In this document: positions 32,990 through 41,557 of the stretch, in pieces
Layout of the letters: each line of letters begins with the position of its first letter
Numbering within the stretch: the stretch's first letter is position 1
Assembly (NCBI GenBank): GCA_017534305.1
Contig: JAFWCU010000001.1
Span: 1-64,000 of the forward strand
Source: Clostridia bacterium
Lineage (GTDB): Bacteria; Bacillota; Clostridia; TANB77; CAG-465
Reading direction: 5' to 3'
DNA length: 64,000 nucleotides
Notes under the pieces: generated by a model
The model's input: only the letters and a program-made list of their open reading frames with translations
What the model was told of the DNA's origin: nothing
Databases searched by the model: none
Translations under genes and position numbers: made by a program

Positions 32990-33018
32990 TTTATATTAAT
33001 ATAACATTTAAGTGTCAA
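32990..33018 (-). promoter_or_regulatory. candidate promoter P2 of the Lon-family gene
   Basis: TTGACA (33013-33018), a 17-base spacer and TATAAA (32990-32995) on the minus strand, 55 bases upstream of P1. No CIRCE or other heat-shock operator is visible. Confidence 0.6.
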
Positions 33019-33048
33019 AGTCTAAAAAAGTAAAATATTGTAAAAGTG

Positions 33049-33077
33049 TTTACATTAAAAAAATTTCGTTGTATAAT
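33049..33077 (+). promoter_or_regulatory. promoter of the 33113 gene
   Basis: TTTACA (33049-33054), a 17-base spacer and TATAAT (33072-33077). Confidence 0.75.
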
Positions 33078-33112
33078 TTAACTTGTAAATATAAATAGGG
33101 GGAAAAAGAAAT

Positions 33113-33784
33113 ATGAATAAAAAAATTATTGTAGTTATACTACTTTTGGCAGTAATTATTATAGGTGGTGTTATTGTAGTTGTTATAAATAAAGAAAAAG
33201 GACAAAATGATTTACTAACATCAGAGATTAATGCATTATCTCCAGAAAACACAAATCTAGATGTTAAAACAACTGGACAATATGCAATAGTTGAAAAACT
33301 AATAAAAGAGGACTACAAATTATATATAGAATCTACTAATACATTAAGATCTAATTACGAAAAACTTGCACAAGTTAAAGTTATTAATTTAGACAATTTC
33401 CAAAAAGATGGTCCAGAATTTACTGAATCATTACAATTACTAAATGGCATTAAAGAAGAAAATGCTGCTTTAATAGGGAAACTTGAAGAAATAGTAGATG
33501 ATGCAAAAATACAAGAAAAAATTAGTGCAAATGGTTTAGAAGATAGATTTGCTACTATGTATAAAGATATACTAGGACAAATAAATCTTAAACAAGGAAT
33601 AGAACATATTAAGGAATCTGATGCAAAATATGGAAACTATAATGATTCTTTAATTGCTGTTTTAAATTATATGAAAGAAAATAAAAATGAGTGGTTTATT
33701 GAGAATAATACACTAAAATCTCATAGCCAAAACTTTATAGATGAATATAATAAATTAGTTGAAGCAACTAATATTGAACTATAA
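33113..33784 (+). CDS. membrane-anchored helical protein of unknown function
   Basis: A 223-residue product with one N-terminal membrane helix (about 5-27) and a mostly helical extracytoplasmic part rich in Glu, Lys and Asn, with coiled-coil-like stretches. I recognise no family. The ATG follows AGGGGGAAAAAGAAAT. It has its own promoter and no obvious terminator before the next promoter. The function is unknown. Confidence 0.72.
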   Translation: MNKKIIVVILLLAVIIIGGVIVVVINKEKGQNDLLTSEINALSPENTNLDVKTTGQYAIVEKLIKEDYKLYIESTNTLRSNYEKLAQVKVINLDNFQKDGPEFTESLQLLNGIKEENAALIGKLEEIVDDAKIQEKISANGLEDRFATMYKDILGQINLKQGIEHIKESDAKYGNYNDSLIAVLNYMKENKNEWFIENNTLKSHSQNFIDEYNKLVEATNIEL

Positions 33785-33812
33785 TTTATGTAATTAAATC
33801 TCCTTCAAACTA

Positions 33813-33841
33813 TTTATTTTTCACGTGATGTGTGCTATAAT
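33813..33841 (+). promoter_or_regulatory. candidate promoter of the PH-like gene
   Basis: TATAAT at 33836-33841, with a weak -35 (TTTATT, 33813-33818, 17-base spacer). Confidence 0.55.
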
Positions 33842-33881
33842 ACTAGTCGTGACAAATAAATATAGAAGGAGGTTTTTTTCT

Positions 33882-34262
33882 ATGAATAAGAAAGATATTA
33901 TCTGGAAAGATAGAAAAAGAACAATATTTGGCCTACCATTATCGTTTACTGTTTACACGTTAACAGGCGAAAAGATTTTAATTGACACAGGTTTTTTAAA
34001 TCAAAAACAAGATGAGATTATGTTATTTAGAATTACAGATATAACTCTAACTCGTACACTTGGACAAAGAATATTTGGACTTGGTACAGTTCATTGTTGT
34101 TCTGCAGATAAGACTTCTCCAGAATTTGATTTGAAAAATATAAAAAACTCATCAGAAGTTAAAGAACTATTATCATCTGAAGTATTTAGAGAAAGAAAAG
34201 AAAACAGAGTAAGCTCTAGAGAAATACTCTATGATGACGATGGTCATGATGATAATTATTAA
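33882..34262 (+). CDS. bacterial PH-domain-like protein (bPH2/YdbS-like)
   Basis: A 126-residue product. The beta-rich pattern (FTVYTLTGEKILIDTGFLNQ, DEIMLFRITDITLTRTLGQ, FGLGTVHC) matches bacterial pleckstrin-homology-like domains of the YdbS/PF03703 kind: a strand, then a kinked 'lfRItdi' segment, then 'G.G.v'. Unlike YdbS it has no membrane helices. The start is the ATG at 33882 after AGAAGGAGGTTTTTTTC. The longer frame from 33825 begins before the promoter's start site. The tail is acidic with a His/Asp cluster. The function is unknown. Confidence 0.72.
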   Translation: MNKKDIIWKDRKRTIFGLPLSFTVYTLTGEKILIDTGFLNQKQDEIMLFRITDITLTRTLGQRIFGLGTVHCCSADKTSPEFDLKNIKNSSEVKELLSSEVFRERKENRVSSREILYDDDGHDDNY

Positions 34263-34264
34263 AT

Positions 34265-34302
34265 AAAAACAAGGAAGTAGATTTTACTTCCTTGCTTTTT
34301 TA
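34265..34302. terminator. bidirectional terminator
   Basis: CAAGGAAGTA/TACTTCCTTG stem with a 5-base loop and T-run. The A-run on the left serves rimI on the other strand. Confidence 0.9.
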
Positions 34303-34743
34303 TAGTTCTTTTTCATAAATTAATGCATCTTCTGTATTATCATAATAATTATTTCTGATTGCTATTTGCTTAAATCCATGCTTTTCATAAAGCTTTTGTG
34401 CAGGTAGGTTAGATCTTCTAACTTCAAGCATTATTTTTTGAATGTTGTTTTCTTTTGCAAATGCAAATATTTCTTGAAGTAGGAGAGTAGCTATTCCTTT
34501 TTGGGTATAGTCTTTATGCACTACAATAGAAATAATATCTGCGCTGTCTAGTACATATGAGATACCAATGTATCCTATTATTTTTCCATCATTGTTTTTA
34601 GCTACTAAGTAGTTATAATTTTTGTTTTTAATATCTTCTTTTAATATGTTTTTACTTAAGATATGGATATTGTGACTTTGTTCTGTAAGTAGAGCTTCTT
34701 CAATATCTTCATCTTGCATTTTAGAAATTAATATATTATCCAT
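34300..34743 (-). CDS. rimI: ribosomal-protein-alanine N-acetyltransferase RimI
   Basis: A 147-residue GNAT acetyltransferase. The acetyl-CoA loop is QKGIATLLLQEIF (Q/RxxGxG/A), followed by the RimI-type LEVRRSNLPAQKLYEKHGF. RimI acetylates the N-terminus of ribosomal protein S18, and the family also includes Tsa-associated members. It overlaps the end of tsaB by 8 bases, giving tsaE-tsaB-rimI, a very common bacterial order. Confidence 0.93.
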   Translation of the reverse strand: MDNILISKMQDEDIEEALLTEQSHNIHILSKNILKEDIKNKNYNYLVAKNNDGKIIGYIGISYVLDSADIISIVVHKDYTQKGIATLLLQEIFAFAKENNIQKIMLEVRRSNLPAQKLYEKHGFKQIAIRNNYYDNTEDALIYEKEL

Positions 34744-35458
34744 TGTTACTTACTCTTTCTGCTTGTGATGGACGAGCATATAGTGCATCTAAAGTGTATG
34801 CATTATACATATAGTCTTTTTTGTTTTTTAGATGTAGGTAGCAATCTATTAAGTCTTCAGTAGTAGGATAGAAGTTAAGTTTTTGCGCAATTTTAAGTGC
34901 TTCAAATTTTTCATTATATTTTTCTACACAATCTCCACAAATAATTAAAGAAGATGAAGATAGTATTGTAATATTTTTTAATACTTCATCTATTAAATCG
35001 TTTTCAACATCCATTGAACTTGTGATTTCGTATTTTCCATTTTCATCTAATGAAACATTGTTTATTCTATAATATACTCTGTTGTTTCTTGCATCAATTA
35101 AAGATAAAACAGATATCTTTTTGTCGTTGCTATTTTCCAATTCTTTTTTTGCAGCAACGTAAGACATTAGATCAATAGAAGAAATAGAGAAGATATCTAT
35201 ATCTTTTACTTGAGCAAATGCTTTAATTGTAGCTAAGCCTATTCTTATTCCTGTAAATGAGCCAGGCCCATTTATTGTTGCAAACATATCTATGTTGTCT
35301 AATGTAAGATTATTTTCTTTTAGTGTTTCATGTATTATTGGAAGAAGTTTTTCTGAGTGAGTAATCTCATTTGTAACTTCTTTTGTATAATACTCATTTT
35401 CTTTTAATATTGTACAACTAGCAGATTTTGTAGTTGTATCAATTCCTAATATATTCAT
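34736..35458 (-). CDS. tsaB: tRNA threonylcarbamoyladenosine biosynthesis protein TsaB
   Basis: An ASKHA-fold partner of TsaD in the t6A37 tRNA modification complex. The 240-residue product starts NILGIDTTTKSASCTILKE and has the TsaB signature NGPGSFTGIRIGLATIKAFA near residues 64-83. It starts 3 bases after tsaE behind TTTGGAGGTAACAA. tsaD and tsaC are not in this window. Confidence 0.95.
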   Translation of the reverse strand: MNILGIDTTTKSASCTILKENEYYTKEVTNEITHSEKLLPIIHETLKENNLTLDNIDMFATINGPGSFTGIRIGLATIKAFAQVKDIDIFSISSIDLMSYVAAKKELENSNDKKISVLSLIDARNNRVYYRINNVSLDENGKYEITSSMDVENDLIDEVLKNITILSSSSLIICGDCVEKYNEKFEALKIAQKLNFYPTTEDLIDCYLHLKNKKDYMYNAYTLDALYARPSQAERVSNNG

Positions 35459-35461
35459 TTG

Positions 35462-35926
35462 TTACCTCCAAATTTTAAATGTTCTAGTATTTTCATCGTT
35501 TTTTGTTATATCTATGTGGATAGTTTCTTTTGGTAAAATATCTTCAATTATTTCGTCTCCCCATTCAATTAAGCATGCACCAGAGTAGAAGTAATCTGTT
35601 CCGACACCTTCCATAAATTCGTTACTATCATGTAGGCGATAAACATCAAAATGGAAAATAGGAAAGCCTGCATTTGTGTTGTATTCATTTACTAGTGTAA
35701 ATGTAGGTGAGCATACATCATTTTCAATACCAAAATGTGATGCAATTCCCATTAAAAATACAGTTTTTCCAGAACCAAGTTCGCCATTTAGTGTAATAAT
35801 TGTATCTTTAGTTATGTATTTTGCAAACTCTTTTCCAAGAAGCTTTGTATCATCTACGTTTTTAGATATATATTCAAATTCAAACTTATCGTTTGTAGTC
35901 ATTATTTTTTTTACGTTTTCTTCCAT
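35462..35926 (-). CDS. tsaE: tRNA threonylcarbamoyladenosine biosynthesis ATPase TsaE
   Basis: The P-loop ATPase of the t6A complex. The 154-residue product has LNGELGSGKTVFLMGIA (Walker A), CSPTFTLVNEY and HFDVYRL, then LIEWGD, all diagnostic for TsaE/YjeE. I start at the ATG at 35926, spaced 5 bases from AGGTGA. The GTG at 35935 overlaps that site. It is the first gene of tsaE-tsaB-rimI, with a strong promoter. Confidence 0.95.
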   Translation of the reverse strand: MEENVKKIMTTNDKFEFEYISKNVDDTKLLGKEFAKYITKDTIITLNGELGSGKTVFLMGIASHFGIENDVCSPTFTLVNEYNTNAGFPIFHFDVYRLHDSNEFMEGVGTDYFYSGACLIEWGDEIIEDILPKETIHIDITKNDENTRTFKIWR

Positions 35927-35942
35927 AAAATTCACCTATTCA

Positions 35943-35971
35943 ATTATACCAAAATATAGAGGTTATGTCAA
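35943..35971 (-). promoter_or_regulatory. promoter of tsaE-tsaB-rimI
   Basis: TTGACA (35966-35971), a 17-base spacer and TATAAT (35943-35948) on the minus strand. Confidence 0.88.
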
Positions 35972-36039
35972 AGAGAGAATTAGTTTTTAGTGTAAATAGT
36001 GGATAATTTTATATCATTTTTGCATATTATATATTTTTC

Positions 36040-36068
36040 TTGCAAAAATTCATATTTGAATATAAAAT
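36040..36068 (+). promoter_or_regulatory. promoter of addA
   Basis: TTGCAA (36040-36045), a 17-base spacer and TAAAAT (36063-36068). It excludes the upstream in-frame ATG at 35999. Confidence 0.65.
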
Positions 36069-36091
36069 ATAGTAAAAAGAGGAGAGGTAAA

Positions 36092-39000
36092 ATGGCAAAA
36101 ACAAATTGGACTGTAGACCAGAAAAAGGCAATAGATAAACGTGATTCGAATATACTTGTTAGTGCATCTGCTGGCTCTGGTAAAACAGCAGTACTAGTTG
36201 AAAGAATAATTGAAAAGGTTTTAAATGAATTCTTAGATGTAGATAAGCTTTTAGTTGTAACATTTACTAATGCTGCAGCTCAAGAATTAAAAGAAAAGAT
36301 TCTAAATGCTATATATAAAGCCTTAGAAACAGAAACTGACTCTAAGAAAAAGAATCATTTGAAGAATCAATTAATATATATAAATAGAGCATGTATTACT
36401 ACAATTGATGCATTTTGTTTTAAACTTGTTCGTGAAAACTTTAATGTTTTAGATTTAGATCCAAATGTAAAGATTTGTGAAGAAAGCCAAAGTGTATTAA
36501 TTAAAGCAAAAATCCTTGAAGATTTAATTGAAAAAGAATATGAAAAGTACGAAGATAGAAGTGCTTTTGGACTATATAATATTCTAGAGTTATTTGGAGG
36601 AAAAGAGGAAGAATTTTTAGAAGAAATTCTTAAAATATATAATTATATACAAGCTTTTCCATATCCATTCGTATGGCTTAAAGAACAAATAGAAAAATAT
36701 AATATAGATGAAAATGTAGATTTGTATGATACAGACTTTGGTAGAGATATTTATGAAGATACAATAGCAGAATTAGATCTTTGTTTGGTAAAATATGATG
36801 AATATCTTAAAAAGCTTGAGGGACTCGAGGAATTTACTAAAGCAGTTGAAACCCTTTATGAAGATAAAGCAATGATAGAAAATACTTTAAATATTCCTAA
36901 GCCTTCTTGGAATGAGTTATATTCAAAACTTAACTTAATAGCTTTTTCTACATTAAGATTTAATAGAGGTGTAGATGAAGAACTAAAAGATGAAATTAAA
37001 GAGTTTAGACAAAAAGAAGTAAAAGATGTTATAACTAAGCTTAAGAAAAAAATATATGCAAATAGTAATGAAATATTGAAAGATAATAAAATAGCATATG
37101 AATATATGACTTATTTATATGACTTTTTAATTTCTTTTGATACTGCTTTTAGAGCAGAGAAAAAACAACAATCAATTGCAGAATTTAATGATATTACACA
37201 TTTTGCATTAGAATTACTAGTAAACAAGGATGGAACTCTTACAGACATAGCTCAAGATTTAAAATCTAAATTTAGCGAAGTCTACACAGATGAGTACCAA
37301 GATACAAGTTTTGTACAAGAAACTATCCTTAGTGCTGTATCTGGTACAAATAATAGGTTTATGGTTGGAGATATTAAGCAAAGTATTTATGGGTTTAGAC
37401 AAGCGCGTCCAGATATATTTAACGAAAAGTATATTGCGTATGATCCAGATGATGAGTCTAACAAAAGTGATTCTTGTAAGATAATTCTTTCGCAAAACTT
37501 CAGAAGTAGAGATGAAGTAATAGATTCAATCAACTATATTTTTGAAAAAATAATGTCTATGAAAAATGGGCAATGTGAATATGGTCAAGATGAAGCTTTA
37601 AAATGTGGAAATAAAAGCTTTGTTAGTGACGAAAATTCTAACTTTACTACACAAATAAATATTGTAGATTTAAAAGAAAAAGAACTTAATACTTTTGACT
37701 CTCAAGAAGATGAAGAAGAATACGAAATAAATGAGGATTTATCTAAATTTGAAATTGAATCTAAATGTATTGCATATAAAATTAAGGAAATTGTTTCAAA
37801 AGATAAAGTTATGCAAAAAGATGGAACTTTAAGAGATGCCACATACAAAGATATTGTAATTCTTCTTCGTGGTATTAAGGATAAAGCTGGTATTCTTGAG
37901 GAAGAACTAAAACGCAATAATATACCGGTATTTAGTGATGTGGCTACAAGTATTTTTGAAGGTGATGAGACAAAACTTATTCTTTCTTTCTTAAAAGTTG
38001 TAGATAATCCATATCAAGATGTTTATATGACAAGTATAATGTATAGCATTATTGGTAATTTCACATTAGATGAAATAACAAAAATTAGATTATATGAAAG
38101 TAATACGTATATATATAATACGTTAGAAAGAATTGTACAAGATGAAGAGTTTTTAAAAGAAAATATAGAACTGGTAGAAAAGATTAATAGATTTTTAGAA
38201 TTAATTAATAAGTATATGAATTATTCAAAAATTTATACTATTTCAGAGTTATTAGTTAAACTATATAAGGATACAAATATTTATTACCAATTTGCTTTAG
38301 AAGAAAATGCAGAGTCTATAAAGGCAAACTTAGACTACTTAATTGAGATTGCATCTAACTTTTACTCTACAGTAGGAAATACCCTTAATGCATATATTAA
38401 ATATGTAGATAGTCTTAAAGATAAATCAGATTCTTCTACTACAAGTGCTAAGATAATTGGAGAAAATGAAAATGTTGTTCGTATAATGACTATTCATAAA
38501 TCTAAAGGATTAGAATTTCCAATTGTTATTTTAGGAGATATTGGAAAAAATTACAATTTCATGGATTTAAGAAAACAAAAAGTATTATTCCATCATAAGT
38601 ATGGAATAGGTATAGATATAGTAAATCAAGGGCTAGGTGTAACTTATCCATCTTTAGTTAAACATGCAATTCGTAGTGTTATAGAAAAAGAGACAAAATC
38701 TGAAGAAATTAGATTATTGTATGTTGCTCTTACTCGTGCTAAAGAAAAGTTATACTTATTTGGAACAATTAAGGATTATGATAAAGCATATGATATGCAA
38801 TCAATAAATGTTAAAGAAGATAAATTTAATGAGTCATTAATTGGAAGTTGTAATAGTTACTTAAAACTAATTCTTCCTGTACTTAAGTATTATAACGAAT
38901 GTGAAGGTAAAAAAGATAAATTAGATATAAATGTTATTAAAGTTAATGAAAATACTACAGATCAACAATTAAAAGAAATGCTCACTTCTGACACACAAGA

Positions 39001-39793
39001 GCTTAATCGTTTATCTGCTACAGAAATAATTAAAGAGCATTTAGATAAAAATGTTATAGATCAAAATGTTCAAAAAGATTTAAAAGATAATTTTGAGACA
39101 GAATATGAACATATTAAAGATGTTAGAACACCATCTAGAGTGAGTGTATCAAATCTTAAAAAAGCGCATATTGAAGAGGATGAAATAGATGTAAGTCTAA
39201 AAGCTAAAGTCGTAGATGAAAATGTAGATATAGACGAAGAAGGAAAAGAAAAAGAGATAGTAAACTCTAGATATTTCTATCCTTCATGTCTTACAGAAGA
39301 AGAAAAATATACAGCTGTAAGAAAAGGTTTGCTTATTCACTTTATACTACAAAATCTAGACTTTAAAGCTGTTAAAACAAGAGATGACCTTAAAGATTAT
39401 TTAGAAAAAATGGTATATGAGCATGTGATATCCGAGCAAGATAGAAAGTATATCAGTGTAAATAAAATATACAATTTCTTAGAGTCACAAATTGGTCAAG
39501 AGCTAAAGGACGCAACTGAGGTATATAAAGAATATGAGTTTGTACTAAATGATGAAAAAATATCGCCAAGTTTAATTCAAGGTGTAATTGATTTATTTTA
39601 TGTAACAGCTAGTGGAAAAGTTGTTCTTGTAGATTTTAAAACAGATAGACTTACTCAAGAGCAAGACTTTATAGATAGATATAAAATACAGTTAGATATA
39701 TATAAAGAGGCAATTAACACTTTAACAAACAAAAAAGTAGATAACACATATATTTATTCATTTAATATGAATAAAATGATAGAATTGAGATAG
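36092..39793 (+). CDS. addA: ATP-dependent helicase/nuclease subunit A
   Basis: AddA is the UvrD-type helicase and nuclease of the AddAB complex that resects double-strand breaks for recombination. The 1233-residue product has Walker A ASAGSGKTAVLVER near residues 22-35, VYTDEYQDTSFVQ (Walker B), RIMTIHKSKGLEFP, LLYVALTRAKEKLYLFG, and a C-terminal RecB-type nuclease motif GVIDLFY...VLVDFKTDR. The ATG follows GGAGAGGTAAA. In most Bacillota addB lies just upstream. Here the upstream neighbour is the divergent tsa operon, so addB must be elsewhere. Confidence 0.96.
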   Translation: MAKTNWTVDQKKAIDKRDSNILVSASAGSGKTAVLVERIIEKVLNEFLDVDKLLVVTFTNAAAQELKEKILNAIYKALETETDSKKKNHLKNQLIYINRACITTIDAFCFKLVRENFNVLDLDPNVKICEESQSVLIKAKILEDLIEKEYEKYEDRSAFGLYNILELFGGKEEEFLEEILKIYNYIQAFPYPFVWLKEQIEKYNIDENVDLYDTDFGRDIYEDTIAELDLCLVKYDEYLKKLEGLEEFTKAVETLYEDKAMIENTLNIPKPSWNELYSKLNLIAFSTLRFNRGVDEELKDEIKEFRQKEVKDVITKLKKKIYANSNEILKDNKIAYEYMTYLYDFLISFDTAFRAEKKQQSIAEFNDITHFALELLVNKDGTLTDIAQDLKSKFSEVYTDEYQDTSFVQETILSAVSGTNNRFMVGDIKQSIYGFRQARPDIFNEKYIAYDPDDESNKSDSCKIILSQNFRSRDEVIDSINYIFEKIMSMKNGQCEYGQDEALKCGNKSFVSDENSNFTTQINIVDLKEKELNTFDSQEDEEEYEINEDLSKFEIESKCIAYKIKEIVSKDKVMQKDGTLRDATYKDIVILLRGIKDKAGILEEELKRNNIPVFSDVATSIFEGDETKLILSFLKVVDNPYQDVYMTSIMYSIIGNFTLDEITKIRLYESNTYIYNTLERIVQDEEFLKENIELVEKINRFLELINKYMNYSKIYTISELLVKLYKDTNIYYQFALEENAESIKANLDYLIEIASNFYSTVGNTLNAYIKYVDSLKDKSDSSTTSAKIIGENENVVRIMTIHKSKGLEFPIVILGDIGKNYNFMDLRKQKVLFHHKYGIGIDIVNQGLGVTYPSLVKHAIRSVIEKETKSEEIRLLYVALTRAKEKLYLFGTIKDYDKAYDMQSINVKEDKFNESLIGSCNSYLKLILPVLKYYNECEGKKDKLDINVIKVNENTTDQQLKEMLTSDTQELNRLSATEIIKEHLDKNVIDQNVQKDLKDNFETEYEHIKDVRTPSRVSVSNLKKAHIEEDEIDVSLKAKVVDENVDIDEEGKEKEIVNSRYFYPSCLTEEEKYTAVRKGLLIHFILQNLDFKAVKTRDDLKDYLEKMVYEHVISEQDRKYISVNKIYNFLESQIGQELKDATEVYKEYEFVLNDEKISPSLIQGVIDLFYVTASGKVVLVDFKTDRLTQEQDFIDRYKIQLDIYKEAINTLTNKKVDNTYIYSFNMNKMIELR

Positions 39794-39801
39794 GAGGAAC
39801 T

Positions 39802-40650
39802 ATGAAATACGATAGTCAAGAAATAGTACATATAAAAGATGGAAATCTTGAATATATTCAATTTAAAGTGCTTAACGATTTGAATGTGAAGCATTGTATT
39901 ACACTTCGTCATGGTGGATTAAGTTTAGGGGAATATTCAACTTTAAACTTTAGAACTTTAGGACAAGACACACTTGAAAATGTACTTGGAAATTTAGAAA
40001 TAGTTAGAAATAGTGTTGGATTTAGTGAAGTACATAAAGCTTGTCAAGCACATACAGATAAAATGCTTGTAATAAATAAAGAAAATGAAAAAGACTATGA
40101 GTTTTCCAAGTTAAATAAAGAAGAATATGATGGGTATGTTGTGGATAAACCTGGTATTGCAACTTTAATTACTACAGCAGATTGTAACCCAATTATTATT
40201 TATGATAAAGCTAAAAATGTTGTGGCAAATGTACATGCAGGATGGAAGGGTGTAATAAATAGAATATATATAAACGCCATTAAATTGATGCAAGAAAAAT
40301 ACGAAAGTAAAGTAGAAGACCTTGTTATTTGCATTGGGCCTTCTATTAGAAAATGTTGCTTTACTAGCCAAGAAGATTCATTTAAAGAAAAGTTTACATC
40401 TGTATTTGAATATGCAGAAGACTATTTAGAATATGAAGAGGATAATGTTACTTTTCATATAGATTTAATTAAAATTCTAAAACATGAATTTGAAAATGTA
40501 GGTGTAGATGAGAGTCAAATACATGTTGCACCAATTTGTACAAGGTGTTCAACAGATGATTTTTTCTCATATAGATATGCTGTACAGAATAAATTTAAAG
40601 ATTATGGTACAATGGCAACAATAGTTGAACTAAGTGAAAATAATGTGTAA
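39802..40650 (+). CDS. pgeF: peptidoglycan editing factor PgeF (laccase-domain protein)
   Basis: A YfiH/PgeF-family (PF02578) protein, known in E. coli to hydrolyse wrong L-Ser muropeptide precursors; mammalian members act on purine nucleosides. The 282-residue product has TLRHGGLS, QAHTDKM, TTADCNPI, HAGWKGVINRI and CIGPSIRKCCF, carrying the conserved His/Cys metal-site residues. It starts 8 bases after addA behind AGGAGGAACT, so it is co-transcribed with it. Confidence 0.93.
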   Translation: MKYDSQEIVHIKDGNLEYIQFKVLNDLNVKHCITLRHGGLSLGEYSTLNFRTLGQDTLENVLGNLEIVRNSVGFSEVHKACQAHTDKMLVINKENEKDYEFSKLNKEEYDGYVVDKPGIATLITTADCNPIIIYDKAKNVVANVHAGWKGVINRIYINAIKLMQEKYESKVEDLVICIGPSIRKCCFTSQEDSFKEKFTSVFEYAEDYLEYEEDNVTFHIDLIKILKHEFENVGVDESQIHVAPICTRCSTDDFFSYRYAVQNKFKDYGTMATIVELSENNV

Positions 40651-40664
40651 AAAACAAAAAATAA

Positions 40665-40693
40665 TTGACTATAAAAAATGTCAATGCTATAAT
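40665..40693 (+). promoter_or_regulatory. promoter of pgsA
   Basis: TTGACT (40665-40670), a 17-base spacer and TATAAT (40688-40693). Confidence 0.85.
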
Positions 40694-40720
40694 TGAGTTG
40701 AATAAGGGGGAATATTAAAA

Positions 40721-41410
40721 ATGTTTAGCAAAATGAATTTACCTAACAAATTAACAATGTTAAGAATAATACTTGTTCCAATATTTATTATTCTTTTAAG
40801 TATTCCAGGTAGCTGGTATGAGAAGACTGTAACTTCTGAACCTAATATGTATGGACAAACAACTACATCTGTTACAGTATCACCATTAAAAACAGTTATC
40901 GCTTGTATTGCACTAGTAGTATTTATAGTTGCTGCAATTACTGATACACTAGATGGAAGAATTTCTAGAAGTCAAGGAATAGTTACAAAATTTGGAAAAA
41001 TAATGGATCCACTTGCAGATAAATTATTAGTATCAGCTGGATTTATTATGCTTACTGGTCTTGGAATTGTTCCTGCATTTATTACAGCAATAATTGTATT
41101 TAGAGATTTCTTTGTAACTGCACTTAGAACATTTGGAGCAGATAATAAAAAAGATGTTGCAGCAGGACTTAGTGGGAAAATTAAAACATTATTCCAAATG
41201 CTTGCAATTACATCTGGACTACTTCAATATATAATAGATTCAAGACTTGGAATGTTTGCGTTTATTAAACAATCTACATTAATGAGCACTTTTGGATTAC
41301 TTGTTAATGTTGTAATGTCACTTACACTTGCAGGTGCAGTGATTGCAACAATATGGTCTTTTGTAGATTATTTCCTAAGATTTAAAGATGATATTGATGT
41401 AGAAAATTAA
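40721..41410 (+). CDS. pgsA: CDP-diacylglycerol--glycerol-3-phosphate 3-phosphatidyltransferase
   Basis: A CDP-alcohol phosphatidyltransferase that makes phosphatidylglycerol phosphate in the membrane. The 229-residue product has NLPNKLTMLRIILVP at the N-terminus and the family motif DTLDGRISRSQGIVTKFGKI followed by MDPLADKLL, with the catalytic Asp residues intact. It has about five membrane segments. A loop of about 20 residues rich in Thr/Ser between the first two segments is longer than in Bacillus PgsA. Confidence 0.95.
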   Translation: MFSKMNLPNKLTMLRIILVPIFIILLSIPGSWYEKTVTSEPNMYGQTTTSVTVSPLKTVIACIALVVFIVAAITDTLDGRISRSQGIVTKFGKIMDPLADKLLVSAGFIMLTGLGIVPAFITAIIVFRDFFVTALRTFGADNKKDVAAGLSGKIKTLFQMLAITSGLLQYIIDSRLGMFAFIKQSTLMSTFGLLVNVVMSLTLAGAVIATIWSFVDYFLRFKDDIDVEN

Positions 41411-41425
41411 TTAAAAATGAACTTT

Positions 41426-41456
41426 TTAAGAACACTCTGGTAGGGTGTTCTTTTTC
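41426..41456 (+). terminator. terminator of pgsA
   Basis: AAGAACAC/GTGTTCTT stem with a 9-base loop and five T's. Confidence 0.85.
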
Positions 41457-41505
41457 TTTATGTAAATATAAAAACTAAAAAAGTGGACTAAATTCAATGT
41501 TTTAG

Positions 41506-41534
41506 TTGAAAAAATGACCAAAGTGTAGTAAAAT
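41506..41534 (+). promoter_or_regulatory. promoter of the HD-domain gene
   Basis: TTGAAA (41506-41511), a 17-base spacer and TAAAAT (41529-41534). Confidence 0.7.
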
Positions 41535-41557
41535 AGCACTGAAAGGTGAACTGTTTT

